Source: Bipolaris cookei (Eukaryota > Ascomycota > Dothideomycetes > Pleosporales > Pleosporaceae). Taken from it: a DNA stretch of 64,000 nucleotides. The stretch is from the NCBI GenBank assembly GCA_002286855.1, contig NRSV01000029.1:62832-126831 (forward strand), given 5' to 3'. The notes under the pieces were generated by a model that had not been told where the DNA came from, made no database searches, and saw only the letters and a program-made list of their open reading frames with translations. Position numbers and translations under genes: made by a program. Within the stretch, counting starts at the first letter, position 1, and every line of letters starts with the position of its first letter. Of the stretch, positions 1 to 11,304 are shown piece after piece.

Positions 1-3000
1 CCTTGACTTTGTCCACGTCCTCGATGTTGACATGATTTCTGAAACCGCCTTTGGTCGCTTTGGTGTCCTTGAAGTTAAACTCGATACGCTGTTCTGGGGT
101 AAGGAGTGCGTAGTCAACCGTCTTTATGTAGCGCATGAGTACTTTGTATGCGGGACCAGTTGCAAAGCCTTCGGGAAAAGAGCATAGACGATTGACGGCG
201 CTGTATAAACGGAAGAGGTCGGTACCAAACGGATATTCTTTGAGAAGCCAACGCGCTGCAATAGAGGCTTGCGGTGAGTTGTCGGCTGCAAGGGCACAGG
301 TGAGTCGACATATTTGAAGTTGCTGATGATAGATCTGAGAGCGGTGAAAGATATTGGCCTGGAGGGCAATATCGAGTGTAGCAAAACATTGCTCTTCATC
401 ACCCTCGCCAGCAAGCAAAATGGCATAGCGACCAAATGCATCACACCATTTGTCGAAATGGACGCCCCAGAAATCAGTCGGGGGTGTACTAGGTCGTTCT
501 TGGAGTTCAGAGTTTGTCTCGCCGTCCTCGACATTGTTTGCTACCACAGCAAGTACCATCAGTGCGGATTCTTTCCAAAGATCTCCAGCTGTTATGCGTC
601 GGAAGTAGGTCATGAAGTCCTCTTTTTTGTTTGAATAAAACAAGTCAAATGTAGAAAATTCTTCAATCAGCTCTCGGGTAATGGACAAGACTTCTTTGAT
701 AGCTTTTTCGTCTCCATCTTCTGCTAGTTCCCATATCTCATCTAGTCGTTTGAAACTGGAGACAATTTCTCGATGTTGAGCTCTCGCAGCCTTCAGATCG
801 TCGGCAGAGTCTGTAGCAAGCTTTTGAAGTTTGCCGCGGAACAGTCTATTTGTAATTGCCTGATATGGCACATCAGTGCCCTCAATCGTAGCCGGCCTGG
901 GTTCGACGTCGGGCGCTGGTTCAGCGTCTTCATCGCGCACATCAAGGAATGCCTGGATCTTTGGTGCCTTGGTTCTCTTTGTTCGGAAAAGACCTTTCTT
1001 GGGTCGTTCAGTAGGGGCGATAATTCCTGGGAGCTCCTTATTTCCCGTTTCATTCGTCGAATCGTCTTCTTCGCCATTCTGTCCAGTCGCCTTTTGCATC
1101 TTCTTTCTGTTCCTCCGTACAGTGCTTTTTCGAACAGCATACCTACCCCGAGCCTGTCTACGTTGGTTGTAATAGTATACTCTGAGCTCATCGTACGCCT
1201 GAAAGCCCAGAGCCTTGAGTTTGTGGCCATACTTATCGCGGTAAATGGTCTCTGCACGATGTCCAGCTTCTTGCCACATGCCCTGGTCTTCGAAGAACTT
1301 TGCAAGAATAGCGAGATCATCGTAATTTTTCGCTGGCCATTTCTTTAAGATGGGAATAACTTCTGCCGCCTTTTCAGTTCGCCCTTCGTTCTTTAAGCAA
1401 GTGTGCAAGCCGATGTAGCTCATGAGATTGAACTCTCTGGAGTCATTGTCGAACAATGGCTCATAGAAACGCAGCGCATCCTTGTCGTGACCAGTAGCGT
1501 GTAGGGCATCGCCGATAATTCGGAAGAGATCTTCATAGTCCCACATAAGAGCATCTGGACCTTGATTGTCTGGCTCCAACATTTCCAGATGGTGCTAATA
1601 CAATCAACAGACGTACAAATTCATGAGCCACTAATATACTTACCATGGCTTCCTTGAAGTCATCTTTACTTCTACGCAGCCGAAACAACCCAAGTTTGAC
1701 CCTGATCTCTAGTGGAAGAGTTGAGCCATACTTGGCATCTTGGGAATTCCGCACAAAGTGTGGAACAGCGACACGTCTTGGCTCATCTTCAATATCAAAC
1801 TCGCAGTCATCGTCAAGTTCATCCCAAAACGTCTCTAAATGTCTGCCTTGCTTCCATCGCGAAAGTGATTTCAGCTTTGTGACACCCGTAGCGTAACTGC
1901 CTGCTCGGTCCAACAGATCGAGATAGATGTTGATCAACTCCCAGTCGAGGTCATTCGTGACTGGGTCCCGGCCGGGTTGTGTGAACACATCAATAGCCTC
2001 CTCAAAGCTGTCGATAAGTTTGTGGAGATGTATCTTGGTCTGCCTTGGTGAGGCAGTGCCCATCATTGCCATGATCTTCAGCACACTAGTGTCCGGATCT
2101 TCTCCCTGCTCTCTACGTGTCTTGAGCATCTTGAGGCCCAGCATCACGCACTTTGACGAATGCCCTAGTTGTGCCTCGATTTCGAGTTTGTGGCTGCGAG
2201 CCTCATAGTCGTTGTTGAGCAGGATGATCTCATTCAAGCATGGAAGTATAGCAGCCGACTTATTCTCATCAGTGAAACGTGGGTGTTGCTCCGGGTCTAA
2301 CTGTTGGATGCGCTCGATGATGAACTGCCAAAGGCCAGGGTCACGCTTCGTTGGCGCCCCAGCTAACAGTACAGCTATGGAATCTTCTTCACGACCCATT
2401 TCAGTGTAAATTTCAGAAGCGATGTTGTAGGCATCGAAAATCTCAGGGTTGAGTTGGATAGCTTGCTGAGCAAACGAAAGGGCTGCCTCATAGTCCTTCT
2501 CGATGAATTTGGCGTTGGCCTGTTGCTGCAAGGCTTTCCATTCTGCGCCCGGGTCGGCTACAGCGCGGGGACCTCGGGGGCCTTTCTTTCTTCCAGGTTT
2601 CCCTTGCTTTCTACCACGTGTAGACCTAGCGCCACTATTACCACCCCGCCCTTTGGTCGAAGGGCGCCCTCTTTTGCCACCACGCCTCCCTCTGGTACTC
2701 AACGTGGGTATGATACCACCCATGGCGGGGTTTTTGGCGGACTTTCTGCTATTACTTCTCCCTCTCTTGTACTTGACACGCCCTTCCATGTCCTCGAATT
2801 CAACACCCAGCTCCATCTCATCAGGGTCGCCCTCATCTTGCTGTGCATCTTCGGACGAATAATCTGCGTCGATTTCAGAATCGTCTTTCTGGATTTGCAG
2901 TAGCCGTTCTCGCTCTTCCTCTTCTTCAAGCATACGTTCATACTCGTCGTCTTCGTCGTCTTCGTCTTCGTCTTCTTCTGAGCTCTCAAACTCGCGATCA

Positions 3001-3461
3001 TAAATCGAAGAGTGAAATTCACTAGCTTCGGTATACTCATCTTCATCCTCTTGTTCAGGGTTCGCTGGGATGAACCCTTCGAAGACCGCCGGCCCACTAG
3101 TAGCATAAGCCCTATTAAATGGATCTTGAAAATTGCCACTGGCAAAAGGTGGCAAAGGCTCCTCCTCTTCTAAATCTTCTACAGCATTCAGTGGAATCAA
3201 AGGTATGTACGGATTCCGGGCCAGCGGTTGATGGTGGAATTGAGAAGGCTGAAAGTCAGGTTGGTGGTACACTGAGTGGGAAGAAAACGGTAGTCCATTT
3301 TGTGGGAACTGAACAGGATACTGCTGTCTGCCATGTTGCGCAGCTGGCTGCATCAAGTTGGAGGTATCATCTTCGAAGGCACTCGGAACAGGTGGGAAGC
3401 CTCTATCATCCTCATGATGCTCAGGGTTCCATTGCCTGAAGTATTCATCATCCGGGTTCAT
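1..3461 (-). CDS. TFC4: RNA polymerase III transcription factor TFIIIC, TPR subunit (Tfc4/Sfc4-like), partial at the left edge
   Basis: TFIIIC binds the A and B boxes of tRNA genes; its TPR subunit bridges to TFIIIB. Exon 1 runs 3461-1644 (606 codons). A 49 bp intron (1643-1595, gtaagt...tag) follows, and the frame stays open from 1594 past position 1, so the C-terminus is missing. Residues 1-95 are Gln/Pro-rich and 95-228 are strongly acidic. Residues 257-300 are Arg/Gly/Lys-rich with an AT-hook-like core (KRGRP). TPR helices start near residue 306 (EWKALQQQANAKF, then ALSFAQQAIQLNPEIFDAY) and continue into exon 2 with further TPR-like segments. The acidic N-terminus followed by TPRs is the known layout of this family; the AT-hook reading is inference. 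The start is the first ATG of the open frame. More than 1,130 codons are visible, already longer than the yeast protein of about 1,025. Confidence 0.88.
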
Positions 3462-4088
3462 TGTTGGCTCTAATACTGCGCGCTTGCATTAGTTGACAAC
3501 TGTTAGTGGTAGATCAATGCAGCATCTGATACCGAGAGGCTGGTGGTGAAGAAAGCTTTGGAAGCAGGGATTGTTTTCGTTCTAAGAGACTAGCGTCCGT
3601 GCTTCGCGCTAGGGCATGTCGTGCAGCCAGGTCGCGTGCCAGCTTACCTCCAGAGCAGCGTACCAGTTTCTCTGATCACATTGCTGGTCAGTATTGGGGT
3701 TTCATTATCTGAGGAAATACCAAAGGATCTGGTGGGCAAATTCGACGCATACCCAGAATGCATGATACTTACCGCCAATTCAAATCATGTTTGTTGGTAG
3801 CATTTTGGCGCCATCCATGGGATAGCACCAAGAGAACATCGATGCCGATTTACCGACAATGGCCTAGCCTTCTCACTTAGTCTTTTGGGTCCAATAGAAG
3901 AGCCCAATATGCGCTACATCTAGGCCCTCGGCAATGTTGCTAGGAAGTATAAGTGGGGAGGGGTTATATCGTTTGGTTTCAGGGCCACAGCAGCTTCTCC
4001 GCACACAACACGCGCCACAACTCGTCTGGAAATATAGATAGCCACCTTCTGAATACAACTGTTTGCTTCAAAACACCATAACTCAGCC
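3462..4088. other. Divergent intergenic region, TFIIIC subunit / secreted protein gene
   Basis: These 627 bp separate two divergent starts. A TATA-like stretch (aaatatagat) lies at about 4028-4037, roughly 55 bp before the ATG at 4089. I see no other ORF, repeat or RNA gene. Confidence 0.4.
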
Positions 4089-4694
4089 ATGTTCAAAAGG
4101 TTTATCATATACAGCTTCGCGTACGCGTCTTTCGCCGTCGCTGCCAGCATACCACAGCATAAAGTACAGCAGCCTCTTCTCCCAGAATATCAATCCGGTG
4201 GATTGAAGTCACACAACGTCCATGTCATGTTGGCATTTATTGAGAGTGGAGGCAATATGCAAAAGCTGGCGGAAATACCACTAAATACACGGATCGTCGC
4301 TGGTACGTTACTTTGCCGTTGGAGCTGGAGCTTTCGACCATGTGCACATCTCGGACAAGCTTTCTGCCTATCTGTAGACTGTAGCAGCCGTAATCCTCCC
4401 CAAGAGCCACTGACACTGCAACTAGGCCTCAATATACCAAATCGCCTAAGCGCCATCAAGATCGCTATGGCAGTCACAGTCAAAGACCGTTCGATATCAC
4501 TAGAACGCCTGGACAAGATCATGTGCAGAATCACGCCAAAGACGGATGCCAAAGAGAGAGGGGCAATGAAAGACGAAGGGGGGCCAGATGAGCTGCCGTG
4601 GTTCATGTTGAGGGACGGCACGGTCGAACTCGAAGATAGTTCGTCAGAATGGTTTCTTGGAGGCAGAGCGATACAAAGCTTCGAGTGCCGTTAA
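4089..4694 (+). CDS. Small putative secreted protein, unknown function
   Basis: I do not recognise this protein. The open frame is 201 residues and starts with a convincing signal peptide: Lys/Arg at 3-4, a hydrophobic run to about residue 19, then an AAS-IPQ cleavage context. Six Cys follow in the unspliced product. A donor (gtacgt) at 4303 and an acceptor (ctag) at 4425 define a possible 123 bp intron, a multiple of three without a stop, with a ctgac branch-like site about 14 bp before its end. The spliced form would have 160 residues and lose four of the six Cys. The gene has no intact neighbour of similar type. Secretion is inferred from the leader only. It could be a candidate effector, a cell-wall protein, or a chance ORF. 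Confidence 0.45.
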   Translation: MFKRFIIYSFAYASFAVAASIPQHKVQQPLLPEYQSGGLKSHNVHVMLAFIESGGNMQKLAEIPLNTRIVAGTLLCRWSWSFRPCAHLGQAFCLSVDCSSRNPPQEPLTLQLGLNIPNRLSAIKIAMAVTVKDRSISLERLDKIMCRITPKTDAKERGAMKDEGGPDELPWFMLRDGTVELEDSSSEWFLGGRAIQSFECR

Positions 4695-4861
4695 CGCGCT
4701 ACAGTGATGATGACTGGAGCAGACTGTTTGACATCCGATTCAAATGCTAATGTATAATGCTCTATGCTCTCTCTGGGTATATTAAAATGCTGCTTCGATG
4801 CCAATCGATATGTCCAAGTCAGGCGAACCCAAACGCCTATTATGCAAAGGATGGAGAGCGA

Positions 4862-5525
4862 TCAGACGTTATTGTCCCCTTCATTCATGCCAACCATTTC
4901 GTATTCCCCCGCGCCGTCCCTCCCTCTACCCCTGCCCCTGCCCCTAGACTCGCCGCCCTCTTCTTCGGCCGTCGGTTGCGGTTGCGGTCGCGCGGGCGTC
5001 TTGCTCCCAAAGTTGATAGGTCTTAGTTCCCGCCATTGGCATGCCCACACACCCAAGGAAGTCATGATGGTCGCGCTGCATATCTGTAGAGCCCACCAGA
5101 AGAGGTTCGCGGGTATCGCATGCGTGTATAAGGAGGTGACGACCAAGTGAATAAAGTGTACGGTAAGGGCGAAGTCAAGGACGAGCTTAGAGCGGGCGAT
5201 GAGGAGCAGTATGAAAATGGCACTGTAGCGCGTCAGACGGTTGCACAACTCCACGGGGCGGGTAGGTGAGGGCTTACCAGGCGAGGCTATTCAACATCCA
5301 GACCAGGCCCAATGTCCATCCAACCGTGGTATCTCCGCTCAGACTCTGCCAGTTGAAGAGAAGATCCAGGCTGATCTCCTTGCCTGCTACTAGGGCAGTG
5401 AAGAGGATAAGGATCCCGGCGCATGCATAGTATGCAAGTTGCAGGAGGACAATCTGGGAGAGGATACGGATTGGCGAGAGATCCGCGAGTGCACCGGGTC
5501 GAGGGGGACGGCGTCGGCGTGGCAT
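4862..5525 (-). CDS. SYS1: Golgi membrane protein SYS1
   Basis: SYS1 is a small multi-pass Golgi protein that recruits the GTPase Arl3/ARFRP1 through its acetylated N-terminus. Exon 1 is 5525-5278 and exon 2 is 5222-4862; the 55 bp intron (5277-5223) has gtaagc, a ctgac branch site and cag. The product has 202 residues. It starts with a basic stretch (MPRRRRPPRP) and has about four hydrophobic segments. The family hallmarks are the LQLAYYACAGILILFTALV and SKLVLDFALTVHFIHLVVT helices and the WWALQ...GVWACQWREL end. A Glu/Arg/Gly-rich tail follows. The frame stop near 5274 disappears only with this intron, which supports the model. The gene is divergent from COA6 with 403 bp between the starts. 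Confidence 0.9.
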
Positions 5526-5928
5526 GAATCTGCAGGCGATGCGCTATGGCATGGGAATATGGAGAGGAGAGTCACAAGGTCACGTCAGTTGGTCCTGTAG
5601 TACTAGTTGGCAAGGTTGCCTGTTCGCGGATGGTTCGCTGGAAGGGTTCGGCGAAACGTAGAGCGTCAGCGCCGATGTCATAGCGTGGGGACTTTTGCCA
5701 AGCACCAATTCGACATTCTGCTCTGCATTAACACTGACAACCCTGCCTACCAGCTCTACCAAAGAACCTTGCGCTATACACTCTACAAAAGTAGGCAACC
5801 CTGGAACCCAATTCATGTGAAATATCCATCTCGCTCCGGTCTGACATGTGCGCCAGCTTCAACCTCCTACCTCCGCCTCCATCTCCGCCTCCGCCGCGCC
5901 TTTCTCCGCAACTTGACATTCCACAACC
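5526..5928. promoter_or_regulatory. Shared upstream region of SYS1 and COA6
   Basis: This is 403 bp between divergent start codons. The COA6 side is C/T-rich (cctacctccgcctccatctccgcctcc at about 5865-5895), as is common just upstream of fungal start codons. No other feature is seen. Confidence 0.45.
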
Positions 5929-6386
5929 ATGGGCTGGTTCGGCTCGAGTTCAAAGGACGACTCCGGCGTCAAGAAGACAGAAGGCGGCGCATTTGAGTCA
6001 CCCTCACGGTCAAATCGCAAACAATGCTACGCAGCACGCGACGCCTTTTTTGAATGCCTTGACAAGAACAACATCCTGGATAGCATAAATACAAAGCCTG
6101 GAAGGGACAAGGCTGCAAGCTTCTGTGGACAGCTGGACAAGGAGTTTGAGAAGAATTGCGCACATAGCTGGGTGAGTTGACACTTGGTCTAGTGTTGGGT
6201 GACCACATCACATGCCTAGGACCGCAGGAATGGATGGAGGAGAGCAATGCTAACAAACACCAGGTTGAATACTTCAAGAAGCAACGAGTGGTCAACTACC
6301 AACGCGAGCAAACCATCAAAAAGATTGAAATGCAAGGCGGTGAGATTACAGCACCGCAGTTACCTCTACCAAGTCAGAACAGGTAA
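5929..6386 (+). CDS. COA6: Cytochrome c oxidase assembly factor 6 (COA6)
   Basis: COA6 works in the mitochondrial intermembrane space and helps deliver copper to the CuA site of Cox2. Exon 1 is 5929-6171 and exon 2 is 6264-6386; the 92 bp intron (gtgagt, branch gctaac, cag) joins Trp to Val in phase 0. The product has 120-121 residues. The twin-cysteine pattern is visible: C-x9-C (CYAARDAFFEC) near residue 26, then C-x10-C (CGQLDKEFEKNC), followed by the family HSWVEYFKKQR motif. The unequal x9/x10 spacing is typical of COA6 rather than COX6B. The protein starts MGWFGSS, which also fits a loose N-myristoylation pattern, although import into the intermembrane space is expected to follow the Mia40 route. 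Confidence 0.92.
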
Positions 6387-6745
6387 TTCGCGGCGCTACT
6401 AGAAGATTTGCTCATCTGCCTTGAGCAATAGTCTTGTTTTTCCTTTGACGCCGCTCATGACCCTGTACAATATGTACGATATGTAGTACCAGTAGTAGTA
6501 TCAGTAAATATATGCGATTCCCTAGCTCGCTTGTAGATGAGCAGGATCAGCATGGCATGCACCACAGAAACAATAACCAGCTTGACTCAAAATGGTATGT
6601 AACTTCAAAACCTTGCCATGATATACTTCGTAGTTGCATATAGTGAAAGGGCCAACAAAGTCGGCACTTCTTCACCCTCCAGCATGCATCACATGCAAAC
6701 TACCCCTCCCCATCACATTCTGCACGCCTCTTTAATCAAGGGGCC

Positions 6746-6781
6746 CATGCACATGCACATGCACATGCACATGCACATGTA
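6746..6781. repeat. ACATGC hexamer microsatellite
   Basis: About six tandem copies of the hexamer cacatg lie in the non-coding region downstream of COA6. Confidence 0.85.
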
Positions 6782-7471
6782 CTTACGGTCAGTAAGTATG
6801 CATGCCCCAATACAACATAACAAAGCCCGAACTATCCACCTGCGAACTTATTTCTCACTTATAAAGATTAGTAAAACAAGTCCGAATAGACACGGACATG
6901 TATGTGGGGGCCGACTACATTCGCACTCGAAACCCTATTACTTCCATACATGTTAAGCGCCAACATGCCACAATGTCGTCACCCGGCCCCGAAACCATGC
7001 GCGCACATCCCCGAGGGAAGTTGCAGTCCGCAAACTATATGTGCCCCCCCCCCTACTCCCCCCCTTTCCCCCCAACGAAATGAAAGATGATCATCGAGCT
7101 GGGCAAACAAAGCTTTGCGAGCAAGTAGAAACAAATTGCTACCACACACACGTGCACTAACTATCCAGTCTCATGACCAACACTCATCTACGTACTACTA
7201 TGTAGAAATACCCAGCCAAAATTAAACAAGCGTGCACATTCCCCTCTAGCTCCCATGCACTCCAGACGCACGGCCCCTAGTTACATTATTCATCAACAAG
7301 CAGCCATACCGAGTGCCTCCGTCCAAATCTCATCGACATCTACATCCCGTGTCTTGGCATTTTACTTGTCCCGTGCGCATTTTGCCTCGGTCGCAAGACC
7401 AAAGAAAGAGAAAGCAAAGGAAATGGAAAAGGATGAAGGTTATACCCGTTAGGGGAAAGCTAGCGTGATAT

Positions 7472-7511
7472 CTGTATCTATCTATCTATCTATCTATATA
7501 TATATATACGT
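7472..7511. repeat. TATC tetranucleotide / TA dinucleotide microsatellite
   Basis: Repeated tatc units pass directly into a tatatata run in the same gene-poor region. Confidence 0.85.
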
Positions 7512-8908
7512 ATATGTAACCAAGTACCTTTGTTACTTCCGGCAAAAAAAGGAGCATAATTCTTCTTGGGGGTACATAGAAGTTCCTAATAAAAAAAAAG
7601 AGATCCAACTGGGGGTGGGCAAGCGAAGCACAGAGACAGACAGAGCGTTAAGCCGAGGTTTAAAAAAAAAGTCGCATGTAAGACGGAGTATGCACCGTTG
7701 CAGCGAGGCGACGGAGAACAAAGTAAAACAGTAAAAAAGGGTTCATGCAAATAGAGTTTAAGTTACGCACGTAAGGCAATTGAAATGGCCGAACGGACAA
7801 GGGGAGTAAGAGGGTCTGTGTGCCGTAGATGTGAGTTACTTATGTCCGCACGTTTGCGGAACGCATGGAAGCAAGGATGGACGATGGGAGGGGTGGAAAA
7901 GGAGTGCCGGTAAGCACAGCCCAAAGAAGAAAAAAAATGACCCGAGGCTGATGGCGTGTGGGCATCAGGGTAAAACAACAAATCGGACGAATTTTTCTGA
8001 AGAGTTGAAAAAAAGGAAACCAGCAATGGACATTGTAGATTGGAAACACTTTATTGCACATACACATATGGATTCGATTCTCCCTTCCCCTCCTCCTCCT
8101 TCTCCTCCTTTCCTCATCCCCGCCCTTGCACTTTCCCCGCGACCGACGACCCGCTCTAACGTCGCCCCGCGCCTGAACAAGGTAAAAAGCAGATAGCCAA
8201 AGAAAAAAGAGACAAAAACAAAAGAATAGATGGGGCATAAAGTTAGGCCGTGTGTGACTACAAATGTGTTCTCACAAACCACAAGTGGTGCAAGCAAAGT
8301 AAAAAAAACCACTTGTCGTCCATAGTTTACCTAATACATCTGTATATTAAATACTTGATTGGCTACCACCATACTTTTCAAGCCATCCACCCACCCACCC
8401 CCTCCCACAATAAGGCGTTGGTAGCGTTTTAGCCGCAGCATCGAGCAGCAAAGCCCCAAATCGCGCCACTTGGTCAGAGTTTGTCGGGTTCGGCGAGATC
8501 TGAGCTTTATTTGTCTCGGTTATCTCTCTGTGCAGACCAAAGAGGGCCGCCGCCGGCGCCGCCAACCCCACCCGCCCACCTGCTACATATCCCATGACTT
8601 CATGACTGAGTCAAGTCCATTTTGGCCCTTCCTTCATTTTTGCCCTTTTTACCCCTCTATTGGCTCTCTCCCGCGCCTGCGCGGAGGTTATTTCCGCCTT
8701 TTTGATTGCCAGCATGAAACGGTATATGGGTGTAGGTGGTATATGTGTACTTAGTTTGTATGTGCATAATGTAACCTTGTACTGCCCTTGATTGCGGAAT
8801 TCTCGTGTCCTTGCAGTTGAAACGTGGCACAGGCGACTATTGATTTCTTTGTTGTGCCTCGTTCTCGTCGGGGTTTTTCTTGGGTGGTAGTCAACTTTTG
8901 TCACCCTT

Positions 8909-9852
8909 TCACCACTTTGTTGGCCAAATAGTGGCAGGATCGAACTCGCGCCTAAAAATGTCCACGTCAGACATGCAGCCCTTGCTTGGTGATCCAACCA
9001 TGCTATTGTCGATGGCAAAGACTACATCCTGAAATGCGCCATGGAACTCTTCTTCCTCAAAGAGTAATTGTCTCCACATGCACGCTACTTCCTGCGCCGG
9101 GTTGCGGAAGATTGGTCCGAGACCAAACGCACCCAAAACCAAGTTTCGATGCCCGCAGTAGGATGCGATGCGCAGCACTACTCGCATCTTCTCTCGCATC
9201 AACTCTTTTTCTTGTGCAAATGAATACTTGCAACCGGTCTCATCAAGTTTTGGACGCCGAACTGGGGCGACTGATATTACGGGAAGTGAGGCCATGTCTG
9301 CAAACGGCACATAGTCTTGTTCCGGACCGGCTCTGAAAACGTCTGTGGCTTGTTAGTAGTGAGTTTTGTGCCGAGGCTGACTCTTGGCTAGCACCCCAAC
9401 ATACACACTTCGGGAGAGTAGATGCCACCTCTTTGTGGGATGGGGTAGAAATTCTCTTCGACGCCTAATTGTGCGTTCCAGGGCATGGTGAGTGCGTGGA
9501 CCAGGTTGCTTCTCCGTGCAAAGCACTCTTCTGGGGCCATGAGGCCAGATTCCCAGTCGCCACCTGCGCGCTTTTCGTTGGCTACATTGACCACGGGAAT
9601 TCTCTTGCAGTTTGGATCGGCATTGAGAGCGCTTTGGTACCAGCCCAGGGCATAGTTGACGGGGTCGCCCTCCATGACTGCGACTCTGGTCCGTTGTGAT
9701 GAGCGCTTGTCGACATTGACTCGTATTTGTGCAGAATCTGGATAGAGATATGACGTCTTGGAGTCTCGAATGTAGTGTTTCCAAATGTGAGGCATCCATA
9801 CTCGCTTTGCTTCGGCTGCTATTTCAGAGGGTTTTGGTCTTGATTGTGGCAT
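8909..9852 (-). CDS. Microbial-type poly(ADP-ribose) glycohydrolase domain protein (TIGR02452-like)
   Basis: Exon 1 is 9852-9405 and exon 2 is 9342-8909. The 62 bp intron (gtatgt...cacag, with actaac) gives exactly 294 codons, 293 residues. The family core is visible: VVNVANEKRAGGDWESG, then APEECFARRSNLVHAL, a later SLPVISVAPVRRP segment, and the C-terminal GHRNLVLGAFGLGPIFRNP, which resembles the macrodomain-like end of this family. Characterised microbial PARGs carry a GGG...QEE signature; here the glycine run reads GGD and the acidic pair is PEE, so the catalytic Glu pair is kept. The expected activity is removal of ADP-ribose polymers, but this is inferred from the family, and the substrate in this fungus is not known. 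The start is the first ATG of the open frame. Confidence 0.82.
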
Positions 9853-11304
9853 GACGATGGTGACGTAGGTGGAGTGTTGGCTGTTTCGTGAGCAGAGGTT
9901 GGCAGAGCAGCAAGGGAGGGTGAGTTGGGGGAACGAGTCTGGAGAAACAATGGCACGGGGGAGGGTAGTGATTTACAGCAGCACGAGACTTGAGCAAGGC
10001 AGTGCGGGGGAGGGAGCGGGAGGGAGTGAGGGCCTGTGACCAGACGGCGCCAGGCCGGCCAAGGGACAGTATATCAGTCGAAGGCGGGTTTTGCAACGGG
10101 CGTGTAATAAGGCAAGCTAGATCGTAGCCCCAGATCGAGTCGGCGACTAGACTAGGGCAGCAGAAATGCACCAGCTACAGAAGCGGCAGTCGTCTGCGTG
10201 AATCTGGCAGACCCCTGTGTGTTGGGGCACGCGAGGGGTGGCATTCTCACAGCAGACACGGAGACGGCGGTTGGAGGGATGGAGACATGATGCATGTACT
10301 AGGTGGCCGGCACTGCTGTGAACCCAGCCAGCTGCCAGGCACCTGAAGCCACAAAGAGCCGTGTCGGGTTTGCTGGGATGGGCAAGGCAGGGATGCGTGG
10401 CTGAATCGATCGGCCAGACCTCGAAGCGATCTGTATCGGGTCGGAAACGGGCTAGAAGGATCTGGCGGCACTAGACAGCCGATGATGACAGCTTACTAGC
10501 ACTTGGTAACCAAGATCCTGCACGATATAGCGCCGCAGCAATAGCGTCGGCACTAGAATCCAGATGCAGGGCACCATGGCACATGTCCTGCCATGGAATC
10601 AACGCCGGCTTACCGTCAAGCCCGCCATACGTAGCCGGGCCACTGTGCCACAAAGTGCGTGTTTCCCTCACCGCCAGCCAGGTGGCGCCAGCAGGCAACG
10701 AGCGGCGGCGACAAAGGGCCCTTGCTGCGGGACATGGCCGCCCGCGGGGACGAGAAGGATGGCGGTGGTGAAGAGGGGGGCTGCTTACATACGTGCAGGC
10801 GTATATCCATACAAACACATACACATATACATGTACATACGTAGGTGTATATGGAGTATACATCTATGCTTTTGCCAGCGAGTTGTGGCGGCCGTGACAG
10901 TGTCTGCATACGTGCGTATGTACGCGTATGTCTAAGGGCCAGGGCTGAATCTCGTGCTGCAAGCATGTAAAAAGAAGTTTGTCCGCAGGCATATGTATGT
11001 GGTATGCATATGCGTACGTATGGTTGCAAGTACATACATCCACATGTAAGTACTTCGTCGTGTAAATCCCCTGCTCGCAGCTAGTGTTTCAGCGCGGGTG
11101 GCCTGTCGCTCACACGAACGATTAACGAGCCCTCGAGAACGGCCAGGTTGGCGCGATCCTAGCGCGGGGCCCAAGCGCCAGCTCGCTTTTTCCAAGCTTC
11201 CTACACAACGTCAACGGCAACGGCCATTGCTGTTTAGTTGCTGTTTGGTTGCTGTTTAGACGCTACACCGCACTGCTCGACAGGTGCAATCTGCCGCCGC
11301 GTAA
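9853..11304. other. Intergenic region, PARG-like / AsnRS
   Basis: About 1.45 kb separates divergent genes. Positions 10790-10870 and 10905-11050 are dense in ATGTAC/ACATAC/TACGTA words. The ORFs here have no recognisable family and overlap these simple-sequence tracts. A short repeat (gctgtttagttgctgtttggttgctgttt) lies at 11229-11257, close to the AsnRS start. Confidence 0.45.

Larger units (their letters stand above)
6387..8908. other. Long gene-poor region between convergent genes, with simple repeats
   Basis: About 2.5 kb lies between the 3' ends of COA6 (+) and the PARG-like gene (-). It contains an ACATGC hexamer array (6746-6781), a TATC/TA microsatellite (about 7476-7510), several A-runs, and a C/T-rich block (8083-8116). 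Short ORFs here are low-complexity and show no recognisable family. I see no supported gene. Confidence 0.55.

Noticed and set aside
793..1320. 175-codon minus-strand ORF inside the TFIIIC gene
   Set aside because: It overlaps the second exon of the TFIIIC subunit in another frame. Its translation has no family motif, whereas the TFIIIC frame continues the TPR protein.
3119..3439. 106-codon plus-strand ORF antisense to the TFIIIC 5' end
   Set aside because: It overlaps the conserved acidic N-terminal coding region and has no motif.
10564..10935. 123-codon ORF upstream of AsnRS
   Set aside because: It overlaps several other ORFs and microsatellite-rich sequence, with no motif.
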